DNA from: Siphonodentalium dalli
Taxonomy: Eukaryota; Mollusca; Scaphopoda; Gadilida; Siphonodentaliidae
NCBI GenBank assembly: GCA_032622095.1
Contig: CP136063.1
Span: 268,331,426 to 268,395,425 of the forward strand
Direction: 5' to 3'
Length of the DNA: 64,000 nt
Position numbers and translations under genes: made by a program
The notes under the pieces: model-generated
The model's database searches: none
Told to the model about the DNA's origin: nothing
Seen by the model: only the letters and a program-made list of their open reading frames with translations
Shown here: positions 25,101 through 40,300 of the stretch, one piece after another
Layout: every line of letters begins with the position of its first letter
How positions within the stretch are numbered: position 1 is the stretch's first letter

Positions 25101-28100
25101 CCTACATGACAAAAAAATAATCTTATGGTTTTAACGCTTGTTTTTGCTTTATATAGTCATGAAACAGCGAGAAATTAACTTCTTCTGAGAACAAGTTTTT
25201 TGACTCAGGGTTTGGGGTGGGGGGAGATGTCCAGGTCAGGATATCGTCCCCCACTCAGCACCTACATGACAAAAAAATAATTTTGGTTTTATTGCTTGTT
25301 TTTGCTTTATATAGTCATGAAACAGCAAGAAATTAACTTCTTCAGAGAACAAGTTTTTTGATTCAGATTTGGATGGGGGAAGATGTACAGGTCAGGATAT
25401 TCCCCCCCCCCACCCAGCACCTACATGACAACAAAAAAATAATCTTATGGTTTTATCGCTTGTTTTGCTTTATGTATTCATGAATCTGCGAGAAATTTAC
25501 TTCTTCTGAGAACAAGTATTTTGAGTCAGAGTTTGGGGTTGGGGGAAGATGTCCAGGTCAGGATATCTCCCCCCCACCCAGCACCTACATGACTAGAAAA
25601 TAATCTTATGGTTTGATCGCTTGTTTTTGCTTTATATAGTCATGAAACAGCGAGAAATTAACTTCTTCTGAGAACAAGTTTTTTGACTCAGGGTTTGGAG
25701 TGGGGTGGGAGATGTCCAGGTCAGGATATCTTCCCCCCACCCAGCACCTACATGACAAAAAAATAATCTTATGGTTTTTTCGCTTGATTTTGCTTTATAT
25801 AGTCCTGAAACAGCGAGAAATTAACTTCTTCTGAGAACAAGTTTTTTGACTCAGGGTTTGGGGTGGGGGGAGATGTCCAGGTCAGGATATCGTCCCCCAC
25901 TCAGCACCTACATGACAAAAAAATAATCTTTGGTTTTATTGCTTGATTTTGCTTTATATAGTCATGAAACAGCGAGAAATTAACTTCTTCTGAGAACAAG
26001 TTTTTTGACTCAGGGTTTGGGGTGGGGGAGATGTCCAGGTCAGGATATCGTCCCTCACTCAGGACCTACATGACAAAAACATAATCTTTGGTTTTATTGC
26101 TTGATTTTGCTTTATATAGTCCTGAAACAGCGAGAAATTAACTTCTTCTGAGAACAAGTTTTTTGACTCAGGGTTTGGGGTGGGGGGAGATGTCCAGGTC
26201 AGGATATCGTCCCCCACTCAGCACCTACATGACAAAAAAATAATCTTTGGGTTTATTGCTTGTTTTTGCTTTATATAGTCATGAAACAGCAAGAAATTAA
26301 CTTCTTCAGAGAACAAGTTTTTTGATTCAGGGTTTGGGATGGGGGAAGATGTCCAGGTCAGGATATTCCCCCCCCCCCACCCAGCACCTACATGACAAAA
26401 AAATAATCTTATGGTTTTATCGCTTGTTTTGTTTTATATATTCATGAATCTGCGAGAAATTAACTTCTTCTGAGAACAACTTTTTCGAGTCAGGGTTTGG
26501 GGTGGGTGGGGAAGATGTCCAGGTCAGGATATCTTCCCCCACCCAGCACCTACATGACAAAAAAATAATCTTATGGTTTTATCGCTTGTTTTTGCTTTAT
26601 ATAGTCATGAAACAGCGAGAAATTAACTTCTTCTGAGAACCAGTTTTTTGACTCAGGGTTTGGGGTGGGTGGGAGATGTCCAGGTCAGGATATCTCCACC
26701 CCCCCTCACAGCACCTACATGACAAACAAATAATCTTATGGTTGTATTGCTTGTTTTGCTTTATATAGTCACGAAACAGCGAGAAATTAACTTCTTCTGA
26801 GAACAAGTTTTTTGACTCAGGGTTTGGGGTGGGGAAGATGTCCAAGTCAGGATATCTTCACCCCACACAGCACCTACATGTCAAAAAATAATCTTATGGT
26901 TTTATCGCTTGTTTTTGCTTTATATAGTCATGAAGCAGCGAGAAATTAACTTCTTCTGAGAACAAGTTTTTTGACTCAGGGTTTGGGGTGGGGGGAGATG
27001 TCCAGGTCAGGATATCTTCCCCCCACCCAGCGCCTACATGACAAAAAAATAATCTTATGGTTTTAACGCTTGTTTTTGCTTTATATAGTCATGAAACAGC
27101 GAGAAATTAACTTCTTCTGAGAACAAGTTTTTTGACTCAGGGTTTGGGGTGGGGGGGGGGGGGGGGTTAGATGTCCAGGTCAGGATGTCCCCCCCCCCAC
27201 CCAGCACATACATGACAAAAAAATAATCTTATGGTTTGATCGCTTGTTTTTGCTTTATATAGTCATGAAACAGCGAGAAATTAACTTCTTCTGAGAACAA
27301 GTTTTTTGACTCAGGGTTTGGGGTGGGGTGGGAGATGTCCAGGTCAGGATATCTTCCCCCACCCAGCACCTACATGACAAAAAAATAATCTTATGGTTTT
27401 TTCGCTTGTTTTTGCTTTATATAGTCATGAAACAGCGAGAAATTAACTTCTTCTGAGAACAAGTTTTTTGACTCAGGGTTTGGGGTGGGGGGAGATGTCC
27501 AGGTCAGGATATCGTCCCCCACTCAGCACCTACATGACAAAAAAATAATCTTTGGTTTTATTGCTTGATTTTGCTTTATATAGTCCTGAAACAGCGAGAA
27601 ATTAACTTCTTCTGAGAACAAGTTTTTTGACTCAGGGTTTGGGGTGGGGGGAGATGTCCAGGTCAGGATATCGTCCCCCACTCAGCACCTACATGACAAA
27701 AAAATAATCTTTGGTTTTATTGCTTGTTTTTGCTTTATATAGTCATGAAACAGCAAGAAATTAACTTCTTCAGAGAACAAGTTTTTTGATTCAGGGTTTG
27801 GGATGGGGGAAGATGTCCAGGTCAGGATATCCCCCCCCCACCCAGCACCTACATGACAAAAAAATAATCTGATGGTTTTATCGCTTGTTTTGTTTTATAT
27901 ATTCATGAATCTGCGAGAAATTTACTTCTTCTGAGAACAACTTTTTTGAGTCAGGGTTTGGGGTGGGTGGGGAAGATGTCCAGGTCAGGATATCTTCACC
28001 CACCCAGCACCTACATGACAAAAAAATTATCTTATGGTTTTATCGCTTGTTTTTGCTTTATATAGTCATGAAACAGCGAGAAATTAACTTCTTCTAAGAA

Positions 28101-31100
28101 TAAGTTTTTTGACTCAGGGTTTGGGGTGGGTGGGAGATGTCCAGGTCAGGATATCTCCACCCCCCTCACAGCACCTACATGACAAACAAATAATCTTATG
28201 GTTGTATTGCTTGTTTTGCTTTATATAGTCATGAAACTGCGAGAAATTAACTTCTTCTGAGAACAAGTTTTTTGAATCAGGGTTTGGGGTGGGGAAGATG
28301 TCCAAGTCAGGATATCTTCACCCCCACACAGCACCTACATGACACAAAATAATCTTATGGTTTTATCGCTTGTTTTTGCTTTATATAGTCATGAAGCAAG
28401 CGAGAAATTAACTTTCTTCTGAGAACAAGTTTTTTTTTTGACTCAGGGTTTGGGGTGGGGGGAGATGTCCAGGTCAGGATATCTTCCCCCCACCCAGCGC
28501 CTACATGACAAAAAAATAATCTTATGGTTTTAACGCTTGTTTTTGCTTTAATAGTCATGAAACAGCGAGAAATTAACTTCTTCTGAGAACAAAGTTTTTT
28601 GACTCAGGGTTTTGGGGTGGGGGGGAGATGTCCAGGTCAGGATATCGTCCCCCACTCAGCACCTACATGACAAAAAAATAATCTTTGGTTTTATTGCTTG
28701 TTTTTGCTTTATATAGTCATGAAACAGCAAGAAATTAACTTCTTCAGAGAACAAGTTTTTTGATTCAGATTTGGATGGGGGAAGATGTACAGGTCAGGAT
28801 ATCTCCCCCCCCCCCCACCCAGCACCTACATGACAAAAAAATAATCTTATGGTTTTATCGCTTGTTTTGTTTTATATATCCTGGGGTGGGAGATGTCCAG
28901 GGTCAGGATATCTTCCCCCACCCAGCACCTACATGGCAACAAAATAATCTTTTGGTTTTATCGCTTGTTTTGCTTTATATAGTCATGAAAACAGCGAGAA
29001 ATTAACTTCTTCTGAGAAAAAGTTTTTTGAGTAAGGGTTTGGGATGGGGGAGATGTCCAGGTCAGGATATCTCCCCACCCAGCACTACATGACAAAAAAA
29101 ATAATCTTATGGTTTTATCGCTTGTTTTGCTTTATAGTCAAGAAACAGCGAGAAATTTACTTCTTCTGAGAACAAGTTTTTTGGGTCATCGTTGGGTTGG
29201 GGGGAGTCAAGGTCAGGATATGTCCCCCCACCCAGCACCTACATGACAAAAAAATAATCTTATGGTTTTATCGCTTGTTTTGCTTTATATAGTCATGAAA
29301 CAGCGAGAAATTAACTTCTTCAGAGAACAAATTTTTTGAGTCAGGGTTTGGGATGGGGGAAGATGTCAAGTTCAGGATATCTTCCCACCACCCAGCACCT
29401 ACATGACAACAAAATAATTTTATGGTGTTATCGCTTGTTTTGCTTTATATAGTCATGAAACAACGAGAAATTAATTTCTTCTGAAAACAAGTTTTTTAAG
29501 TCAGGGTTTGGGGTGGGGGGGGGGTTAGATGTCCAGGTCAGGATATCTCCACCCCCCCCCCCCTCACAGCACCTACATGACAAACAAATAATCTTATGGT
29601 TGTATTGCTTGTTTTGCTTTATATAGTCATGAAACTGCGAGAAATTAACTTCTTCTGAGAACAAGTTTTTTGACTCAGGGTTTGGGGTGGGGAAAATGTC
29701 CAAGTCAGGATATCTTCACCCCACACAGCACCTACATGACAAAAAATAATCTTATGGTTTTATCGCTTGTTTTTGCTTTATATAGTCATGAAGCAGCGAG
29801 AAATTAACTTCTTCTGAGAACAAGTTTTTGACTCAGGGTTTGGGGTGGGGGGAGATGTCCAGGTCAGGATATCTCCCCCCACCCAGCGCCTACATGACAA
29901 AAAAATAATCTTATGGTTTTAACGCTTGTTTTTGCTTTATATAGTCATGAAACAGCGAGAAATTAACTTCTTCTGAGAACAAGTTTTTTGACTCAGGGTT
30001 TGGGGTGGGGGGAGATGTCCAGGTCAGGATATCGTCCCCCACTCAGCACCTACATGACAAAAAAATAATCTTTGGTTTTATTGCTTGTTTTTGCTTTATA
30101 TAGTCATGAAACAGCAAGAAATTAACTTCTTCAGAGAACAAGTTTTTTGATTCAGATTTGGATGGGGGAAGATGTACAGGTCAGGATATCCCCCCCCCCC
30201 ACCCAGCACCTACATGACAACAAAAAAATAATCTTATGGTTTTATCGCTTGTTTTGCTTTATGTATTCATGAATCTGCGAGAAATTTACTTCTTCTGAGA
30301 ACAAGTATTTTGAGTCAGAGTTTGGGGTTGGGGGAAGATGTCCAGGTCAGGATATCTTCCCACCACCCAGCACCTACATGACAACAAAATAATTTTATGG
30401 TGTTATCGCTTGTTTTGCTTTATATAGTCATGAAACAACGAGAAATTAATTTCTTCTGAGAACAAGTTTTTTAAGTCAGGGTTTGGGGTGGGGGGGGGGG
30501 GGGGGGTTAGATGTCCAGGTCAGGATATCTCCACCCCCCCTCACAGCACCTACATGACAAACAAATAATCTTATGGTTGTATTGCTTGTTTTGCTTTATA
30601 TAGTCATGAAACTGCGAGAAATTAACTTCTTCTGAGAACAAGTTTTTTGACTCAGGGTTTGGGGTGGGGAAGATGTCCAAGTCAGGATATCTTCACCCCA
30701 CACAGCACCTACATGACAAAAAATAATCTTATGGTTTTATCGCTTGTTTTTGCTTTATATAGTCATGAAGCAGCGAGAAATTAACTTCTTCTGAGAACAA
30801 TTTTTTGACTCAGGGTTTGGGGTGGGGGGAGATGTCCAGGTCAGGATATCTTCCCCCCACCCAGCGCCTACATGACAAAAAAATAATCTTATGGTTTTAA
30901 CGCTTGTTTTTGCTTTATATAGTCATGAAACAGCGAGAAATTAACTTCTTCTGAGAACAAGTTTTTTGACTCAGGGTTTGGGGTGGGGGGAGATGTCCAG
31001 GTCAGGATATCGTCCCCCACTCAGCACCTACATGACAAAAAAATAATCTTTGGTTTTATTGCTTGTTTTTGCTTTATATAGTCATGAAACAGCAAGAAAT

Positions 31101-31357
31101 TAACTTCTTCAGAGAACAAGTTTTTTGATTCAGATTTGGATGGGGGAAGATGTACAGGTCAGGATATCCCCCCCCCCCCACCCAGCACCTACATGACAAC
31201 AAAAAAATAATCTTATGGTTTTATCGCTTGTTTTGCTTTATGTATTCATGAATCTGCGAGAAATTTACTTCTTCTGAGAACAAGTATTTTGAGTCAGAGT
31301 TTGGGGTTGGGGGAAGATGTCCAGGTCAGGATATCTCCCCCCCACCCAGCACCTACA
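19192..31357. repeat. Higher-order repeat domain B, two copies of ~5.8-6.4 kb
   Basis: The ATGACTAGAAAATAATC mark preceded by TTTGGGGTTGGGGG occurs at 19192, 25590 and 31358, giving units of 6398 and 5768 bp (about 36-40 monomers). Shared inner landmarks support this: the short monomer at 22951 and 28880, and the TCAAGGTCA variant at 23439 and 29207. A smaller direct repeat of about 977 bp lies inside each unit (compare 23941 with 24918). Confidence 0.8.
22931..22981. repeat. Short monomer variant (first of five)
   Basis: TTTTATATAT joins directly to CCTGGGGTGGGAGATG at 22951, removing most of the second half of the body. The identical junction recurs at 28880, 38056, 39451 and 49301 (the last with CATATAT). 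It is therefore an inherited variant copied with the higher-order repeats, and a useful landmark. Confidence 0.85.
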
Positions 31358-34300
31358 TGACTAGAAAATAATCTTATGGTTTGATCGCTTGTTTTTGCTT
31401 TATATAGTCATGAAACAGCGAGAAATTAACTTCTTCTGAGAACAAGTTTTTTGACTCAGGGTTTGGAGTGGGGTGGGAGATGTCCAGGTCAGGATATCTT
31501 CCCCCCACCCAGCACCTACATGACAAAAAAATAATCTTATGGTTTTTTCGCTTGATTTTGCTTTATATAGTCCTGAAACAGCGAGAAATTAACTTCTTCT
31601 GAGAACAAGTTTTTTGACTCAGGGTTTGGGGTGGGGGGAGATGTCCAGGTCAGGATATCGTCCCCCACTCAGCACCTACATGACAAAAAAATAATCTTTG
31701 GTTTTATTGCTTGATTTTGCTTTATATAGTCATGAAACAGCGAGAAATTAACTTCTTCTGAGAACAAGTTTTTTGACTCAGGGTTTGGGGTGGGGGAGAT
31801 GTCCAGGTCAGGATATCGTCCCCCACTCAGCACCTACATGACAAAAAAATAATCTTTGGTTTTATTGCTTGATTTTGCTCTATATAGTCCTGAAACAGCG
31901 AGAAATTAACTTCTTCTGAGAACAAGTTTTTTGACTCAGGGTTTGGGGTGGGGGGAGATGTCCAGGTCAGGATATCGTCCCCCACTCAGCACCTACATGA
32001 CAAAAAAATAATCTTTGGTTTTATTGCTTGTTTTTGCTTTATATAGTCATGAAACAGCGAGAAATTAACTTCTTCTGAGAACAAGTTTTTTGACTCAGGG
32101 TTTGGGGTGGGTGGGAGATGTCCAGGTCAGGATATCTCCACCCCCCCTCACAGCACCTACATGACTAGAAAATAATCTTATGGTTTGATCGCTTGTTTTT
32201 GCTTTATATAGTCATGAAACAGCGAGAAATTAACTTCTTCTGAGAACAAGTTTTTTGACTCAGGGTTTGGGGTGGGGTGGGAGATGTCCAGGTCAGGATA
32301 TCTTCCCCCCACCCAGCACCTACATGACATAAAAATAATCTTATGGTTTTTTCGCTTGATTTTGCTTTATATAGTCCTGAAACAGCGAGAAATTAACTTC
32401 TTCTGAGAACAAGTTTTTTGACTCAGGGTTTGGGGTGGGGGGAGATGTCCAGGTCAGGATATCGTCCCCCACTCAGCACCTACATGACAAAAAAATAATC
32501 TTTGGTTTTATTGCTTGTTTTTGCTTTATATAGTCATGAAACAGCAAGAAATTAACTTCTTCAGAGAACAAGTTTTTTGATTCAGGGTTTGGGATGGGGG
32601 AAGATGTCCAGGTCAGGATATCCCCCCCCCCACCCAGCACCTACATGACAAAAAAATAATCTTATGGTTTTATCGCTTGTTTTGTTTTATATATTCATGA
32701 ATCTGCGAGAAATTTACTTCTTCTGAGAACAACTTTTTTGAGTCAGGGTTTGGGGTGGGGGGGGGGGGTTAGATGTCCAGGTCAGGATGTCCCCCCCCCC
32801 ACCCAGCACATACATGACAAAAAAATAATCTTATGGTTTGATCGCTTGTTTTTGCTTTATATAGTCATGAAACAGCGAGAAATTAACTTCTTCTGAGAAC
32901 AAGTTTTTTGACTCAGGGTTTGGGGTGGGGTGGGAGATGTCCAGGTCAGGATATCTTCCCCCACCCACACAGCACCTACATGACTAGAAAATAATCTTAT
33001 GGTTTGATCGCTTGTTTTTGCTTTATATAGTCATGAATCTGCGAGAAATTTACTTCTTCTGAGAACAACTTTTTTGAGTCAGGGTTTGGGGTGGGTGGGG
33101 AAGATGTCCAGGTCAGGATATCTTCCCCCACCCAGCACCTACATGACAAAAAAATAATCTTATGGTTTTATCGCTTGTTTTTGCTTTATATAGTCATGAA
33201 ACAGCGAGAAATTAACTTCTTCTGAGAACAAGTTTTTTGACTCAGGGTTTGGGGTGGGTGGGAGATGTCCAGGTCAGGATATCTCCACCCCCCCTTACAG
33301 CACCTACATGACAAACAAATAATCTTATGGTTGTATTGCTTGTTTTGCTTTATATAGTCATGAAACAGCGAGAAATTAACTTCTTCTGAGAACAAGTTTT
33401 TTGACTCAGGGTTTGGGGTGGGGAAGATGTCCAAGTCAGGATATCTTCACCCCACACAGCACCTACATGTCAAAAAATAATCTTATGGTTTTATCGCTTG
33501 TTTTTGCTTTATATAGTCATGAAGCAGCGAGAAATTAACTTCTTCTGAGAACAAGTTTTTTGACTCAGGGTTTGGGGTGGGGGGAGATGTCCAGGTCAGG
33601 ATATCTTCCCCCCACCCAGCGCCTACATGACAAAAAAATAATCTTATGGTTTTAACGCTTGTTTTTGCTTTATATAGTCATGAAACAGCGAGAAATTAAC
33701 TTCTTCTGAGAACAAGTTTTTTGACTCAGGGTTTGGGGTGGGGGGGGGGGGGGTAGATGTCCAGGTCAGGATGTCCCCCCCCCCACCCAGCACATACATG
33801 ACAAAAAAATAATCTTATGGTTTGATCGCTTGTTTTTGCTTTATATAGTCATGAAACAGCGAGAAATTAACTTCTTCTGAGAACAAGTTTTTTGACTCAG
33901 GGTTTGGGGTGGGGTGGGAGATGTCCAGGTCAGGATATCTTCCCCCACCCAGCACCTACATGACAAAAAAATAATCTTATGGTTTTTTCGCTTGTTTTTG
34001 CTTTATATAGTCATGAAACAGCGAGAAATTAACTTCTTCTGAGAACAAGTTTTTTGACTCAGGGTTTGGGGTGGGGGGAGATGTCCAGGTCAGGATATCG
34101 TCCCCCACTCAGCACCTACATGACAAAAAAATAATCTTTGGTTTTATTGCTTGATTTTGCTTTATATAGTCCTGAAACAGCGAGAAATTAACTTCTTCTG
34201 AGAACAAGTTTTTTGACTCAGGGTTTGGGGTGGGGTGGGAGATGTCCAGGTCAGGACATCTTCCCCCACCCACACAGCACCTACATGACTAGAAAATAAT

Positions 34301-37300
34301 CTTATGGTTTGATCGCTTGTTTTTGCTTTGTATAGTCATGAAACAGCGAGAAATTAACTTCTTCTGAGAACAAGTTTTTTGACTCAGGGTTTGGGGTGGG
34401 GTGGGAGATGTCCAGGTCAGGATATCTTCCCCCACCCAGCACCTACATGACAAAAAAATAATCTTATGGTTTTTTCGCTTGTTTTTGCTTTATATAGTCA
34501 TGAAACAGCGAGAAATAAACTTCTTCTGAGAACAAGTTTTTTGACTCAGGGTTTGGGGTGGGGGGAGATGTCCAGGTCAGGATATCGTCCCCCACTCAGC
34601 ACCTACATGACAAAAAAATAATCTTATGGTTTTATCGCTTGTTTTTGCTTTATATAGTCATGAAACAGCGAGAAATTAACTTCTTCTGAGAACAAGTTTT
34701 TTGACTCAGGGTTTGGGGTGGGGGGGAGATGTCCAAGTCAGGATATCTTCACCCCACACAGCACCTACATGTCAAAAAATAATCTTATGGTTTTATCGCT
34801 TGTTTTTGCTTTATATAGTCATGAAGCAGCGAGAAATTAACTTCTTCTGAGAACAAGTTTTTTGACTCAGGGTTTGGGGTGGGGGGAGATGTCCAGGTCA
34901 GGATATCTTCCCCCCACCCAGCGCCTACATGACAAAAAAATAATCTTATGGTTTTAACGCTTGTTTTTGCTTTATATAGTCATGAAACAGCGAGAAATTA
35001 ACTTCTTCTGAGAACAAGTTTTTTGACTCAGGGTTTGGGGTGGGGGGGGGGTTAGATGTCCAGGTCAGGATGTCCCCCCCCCCACCCAGCACATACATGA
35101 CAAAAAAATAATCTTATGGTTTGATCGCTTGTTTTTGCTTTATATAGTCATGAAACAGCGAGAAATTAACTTCTTCTGAGAACAAGTTTTTTGACTCAGG
35201 GTTTGGGGTGGGGTGGGAGATGGCCAGGTCAGGATATCTTCCCCCACCCAGCACCTACATGACAAAAAAATAATCTTATGGTTTTTTCGCTTGTTTTTGC
35301 TTTATATAGTCATGAAACAGCGAGAAATTAACTTCTTCTAAGAACAAGTTTTTTGACTCAGGGTTTGGGGTGGGGGAGATGTCCAGGTCAGGATATCGTC
35401 CCCCACTCAGCACCTACATGACAAAAAAATAATCTTTGGTTTTATTGCTTGATTTTGCTTTATATAGTCCTGAAACAGCGAGAAATTAACTTCTTCTGAG
35501 AACAAGTTTTTTGACTCAGGGTTTGGGGTGGGGTGGGAGATGTCCAGGTCAGGACATCTTCCCCCACCCACACAGCACCTACATGACTAGAAAATAATCT
35601 TATGGTTTGATCGCTTGTTTTTGCTTTGTATAGTCATGAAACAGCGAGAAATTAACTTCTTCTGAGAACAAGTTTTTTGACTCAGGGTTTGGGGTGGGGT
35701 GGGAGATGTCCAGGTCAGGATATCTTCCCCCACCCAGCACCTACATGACAAAAAAATAATCTTATGGTTTTTTCGCTTGTTTTTGCTTTATATAGTCATG
35801 AAACAGCGAGAAATAAACTTCTTCTGAGAACAAGTTTTTTGACTCAGGGTTTGGGGTGGGGGGAGATGTCCAGGTCAGGATATCGTCCCCCACTCAGCAC
35901 CTACATGACAAAAAAATAATCTTATGGTTTTATCGCTTGTTTTTGCTTTATATAGTCATGAAACAGCGAGAAATTAACTTCTTCTGAGAACAAGTTTTTT
36001 GACTCAGGGTTTGGGGTGGGGGGAGATGTCCAAGTCAGGATATCTTCACCCCACACAGCACCTACATGTCAAAAAATAATCTTATGGTTTTATCGCTTGT
36101 TTTTGCTTTATATAGTCATGAAGCAGCGAGAAATTAACTTCTTCTGAGAACAAGTTTTTTGACTCAGGGTTTGGGGTGGGGGGAGATGTCCAGGTCAGGA
36201 TATCTTCCCCCCACCCAGCGCCTACATGACAAAAAAATAATCTTATGGTTTTAACGCTTGTTTTTGCTTTATATAGTCATGAAACAGCGAGAAATTAACT
36301 TCTTCTGAGAACAAGTTTTTTGACTCAGGGTTTGGGGTGGGGGGGGGGGGGTTAGATGTCCAGGTCAGGATGTCCCCCCCCCCCCCACCCAGCACATACA
36401 TGACAAAAAAATAATCTTATGGTTTGATCGCTTGTTTTTGCTTTATATAGTCATGAAACAGCGAGAAATTAACTTCTTCTGAGAACAAGTTTTTTGACTC
36501 AGGGTTTGGGGTGGGGTGGGAGATGGCCAGGTCAGGATATCTTCCCCCACCCAGCACCTACATGACAAAAAAATAATCTTATGGTTTTTTCGCTTGTTTT
36601 TGCTTTATATAGTCATGAAACAGCGAGAAATTAACTTCTTCTGAGAACAAGTTTTTTGACTCAGGGTTTGGGGTGGGGGGAGATGTCCAGGTCAGGATAT
36701 CGTCCCCCACTCAGCACCTACATGACAAAAAAATAATCTTTGGTTTTATTGCTTGATTTTGCTTTATATAGTCCTGAAACAGCGAGAAATTAACTTCTTC
36801 TGAGAACAAGTTTTTTGACTCAGGGTTTGGGGTGGGGGGAGATGTCCAGGTCAGGATATCGTCCCCCACTCAGCACCTACATGACACAAAAATAATCTTT
36901 GGTTTTATTGCTTGTTTTTGCTTTATATAGTCATGAAACAGCAAGAAATTAACTTCTTCAGAGAACAAGTTTTTTGATTCAGGGTTTGGGATGGGGGAAG
37001 ATGTCCAGGTCAGGATATTCCCCCCCCCCCACCCAGCACCTACATGACAAAAAAATAATCTTATGGTTTTATCGCTTGTTTTGTTTTATATATTCATGAA
37101 TCTGCGAGAAATTTACTTCTTCTGAGAACAACTTTTTTGAGTCAGGGTTTGGGGTGGGTGGGGAAGATGTCCAGGTCAGGATATCTTCCCCCACCCAGCA
37201 CCTACATGACAAAAAAATAATCTTATGGTTTTATCTCTTGTTTTTGCTTTATATAGTCATGAAACAGCGAGAAATTAACTTCTTCTAAGAACAAGTTTTT

Positions 37301-40300
37301 TGACTCAGGGTTTGGGGTGGGTGGGAGACGTCCAGGTCAGGATATCTCCACCCCCCTCACAGCACCTACATGACAAACAAATAATCTTATGGTTGTATTG
37401 CTTGTTTTGCTTTATATAGTCATGAAACTGCGAGAAATTAACTTCTTCTGAGAACAAGTTTTTTGACTCAGGGTTTGGGGTGGGGAAGATGTCCAAGTCA
37501 GGATATCTTCACCCCACACAGCACCTACATGACACAAAATAATCTTATGGTTTTATCGCTTGTTTTTGCTTTATATAGTCATGAAGCAGCGAGAAATTAA
37601 CTTCTTCTGAGAACAAGTTTTTTGACTCAGGGTTTGGGGTGGGTGAGATGTCCAGGTCAGGATATCTTCCCCCCACCCAGCGCCTACATGACAAAAAAAT
37701 AATCTTATGGTTTTAACGCTTGTTTTTGCTTTATATAGTCATGAAACAGCGAGAAATTAACTTCTTCTGAGAACAAGTTTTTTGACTCAGGGTTTGGGGT
37801 GGGGGGAGATGTCCAGGTCAGGATATCGTCCCCCACTCAGCACCTACATGACAAAAAAATAATCTTTGGTTTTATTGCTTGTTTTTGCTTTATATAGTCA
37901 TGAAACAGCAAGAAATTAACTTCTTCAGAGAACAAGTTTTTTGATTCAGATTTGGATGGGGGAAGATGTACAGGTCAGGATATCCCCCCCCCACCCAGCA
38001 CCTACATGACAAAAAAATAATCTTATGGTTTTATCGCTTGTTTTGTTTTATATATCCTGGGGTGGGAGATGTCCAGGTCAGGATATCTTCCCCCACCCAG
38101 CACCTACATGGCAACAAAATAATCTTATGGTTTTATCGCTTGTTTTGCTTTATATAGTCATGAAACAGCGAGAAATTTACTTCTTCTGAGAACAAGTTTT
38201 TTGGGTCAGGGTTTGGGGTGGGGAGAAGATGTCCAGGTCAGGATATCTTTCCCCACCCAGCACCTACATGGCAACAAAATAATCTTATGGTTTTATCGCT
38301 TGTTTTGCTTTATATAGTCATGAAACAGCGAGAAATTAACTTCTTCAGAGAACAAGTTTTTTGATTCAGGGTTTGGGATGGGGGAAGATGTCCAGGTCAG
38401 GATATTCCCCCCCCCCCCCCACCCAGCACCTACATGACAAAAAAATAATCTTATGGTTTTATCGCTTGTTTTGTTTTATATATTCATGAATCTGCGAGAA
38501 ATTTACTTCTTCTGAGAACAACTTTTTTGAGTCAGGGTTTGGGGCGGGTGGGGAAGATGTCCAGGTCAGGATATCTTCCCCCACCCAGCACCTACATGAC
38601 AAAAAAATAATCTTATGGTTTTATCTCTTGTTTTTGCTTTATATAGTCATGAAACAGCGAGAAATTAACTTCTTCTAAGAACAAGTTTTTTGACTCAGGG
38701 TTTGGGGTGGGTGGGAGACGTCCAGGTCAGGATATCTCCACCCCCCTCACAGCACCTACATGACAAACAAATAATCTTATGGTTGTATTGCTTGTTTTGC
38801 TTTATATAGTCATGAAACTGCGAGAAATTAACTTCTTCTGAGAACAAGTTTTTTGACTCAGGGTTTGGGGTGGGGAAGATGTCCAAGTCAGGATATCTTC
38901 ACCCCACACAGCACCTACATGACACAAAATAATCTTATGGTTTTATCGCTTGTTTTTGCTTTATATAGTCATGAAGCAGCGAGAAATTAACTTCTTCTGA
39001 GAACAAGTTTTTTGACTCAGGGTTTGGGGTGGGGGGAGATGTCCAGGTCAGGATATCTTCCCCCCACCCAGCGCCTACATGACAAAAAAATAATCTTATG
39101 GTTTTAACGCTTGTTTTTGCTTTATATATTCATGAAACAGCGAGAAATTAACTTCTTCTGAGAACAAGTTTTTTGACTCAGGGTTTGGGGTGGGGGGAGA
39201 TGTCCAGGTCAGGATATCGTCCCCCACTCAGCACCTACATGACAAAAAAATAATCTTTGGTTTTATTGCTTGTTTTTGCTTTATATAGTCATGAAACAGC
39301 AAGAAATTAACTTCTTCAGAGAACAAGTTTTTTTATTCAGATTTGGATGGGGGAAGATGTACAGGTCAGGATATCCCCCCCCCCCCCACCCAGCACCTAC
39401 ATGACAAAAAAATAATCTTATGGTTTTATCGCTTGTTTTGTTTTATATATCCTGGGGTGGGAGATGTCCAGGTCAGGATATCTTCCCCCACCCAGCACCT
39501 ACATGGCAACAAAATAATCTTATGGTTTTATCGCTTGTTTTGCTTTATATAGTCATGAAACAGCGAGAAATTTACTTCTTCTGAGAACAAGTTTTTTGGG
39601 TCAGGGTTTGGGGTGGGGAGAAGATGTCCAGGTCAGGATATCTTTCCCCACCCAGCACCTACATGGCAACAAAATAATCTTATGGTTTTATCGCTTGTTT
39701 TGCTTTATATAGTCATGAAACAGCGAGAAATTAACTTCTTCTGAGAAAAAGTTTTTTGAGTAGGGGTTTGGGATGGGGGAGATGTCCAGGTCAGGATATC
39801 TCCCCACCCAGCACCTACATGACAAAAAAAATAATCTTATGGTTTTATCGCTTGTTTTGCTTTATATAGTCAAGAAACAGCGAGAAATTTACTTCTTCTG
39901 AGAACAAGTTTTTTGGGTCATCGTTGGGGTGGGGGGAGTCAAGGTCAGGATATGTCTCCCCACCCAGCACCTACATGACAAAAAAATAATCTTATGGTTT
40001 TATCGCTTGTTTTGCTTTATATAGTCATGAAACAGCGATAAATTAACTTCTTCTGATAACAAGTATTTTGAGTCAGGGTTTGGGGTGGGGGGAGATGTCC
40101 AGGTCAGGATATCTTCCCCCCACCCAGCACCTACATGACAAAAAAATAATCTTATGGTTTTATCGCTTGTTTTTTCTTTATATAGTCATGAAAGAGCGAG
40201 AAATTAACTTCTTCAGAGAACAAGTTTTTTGAGTCAGGGTTTGGGATGGGGGAAGATGTCAAGTTCAGGATATCTTCCCACCACCCAGCACCTACATGAC

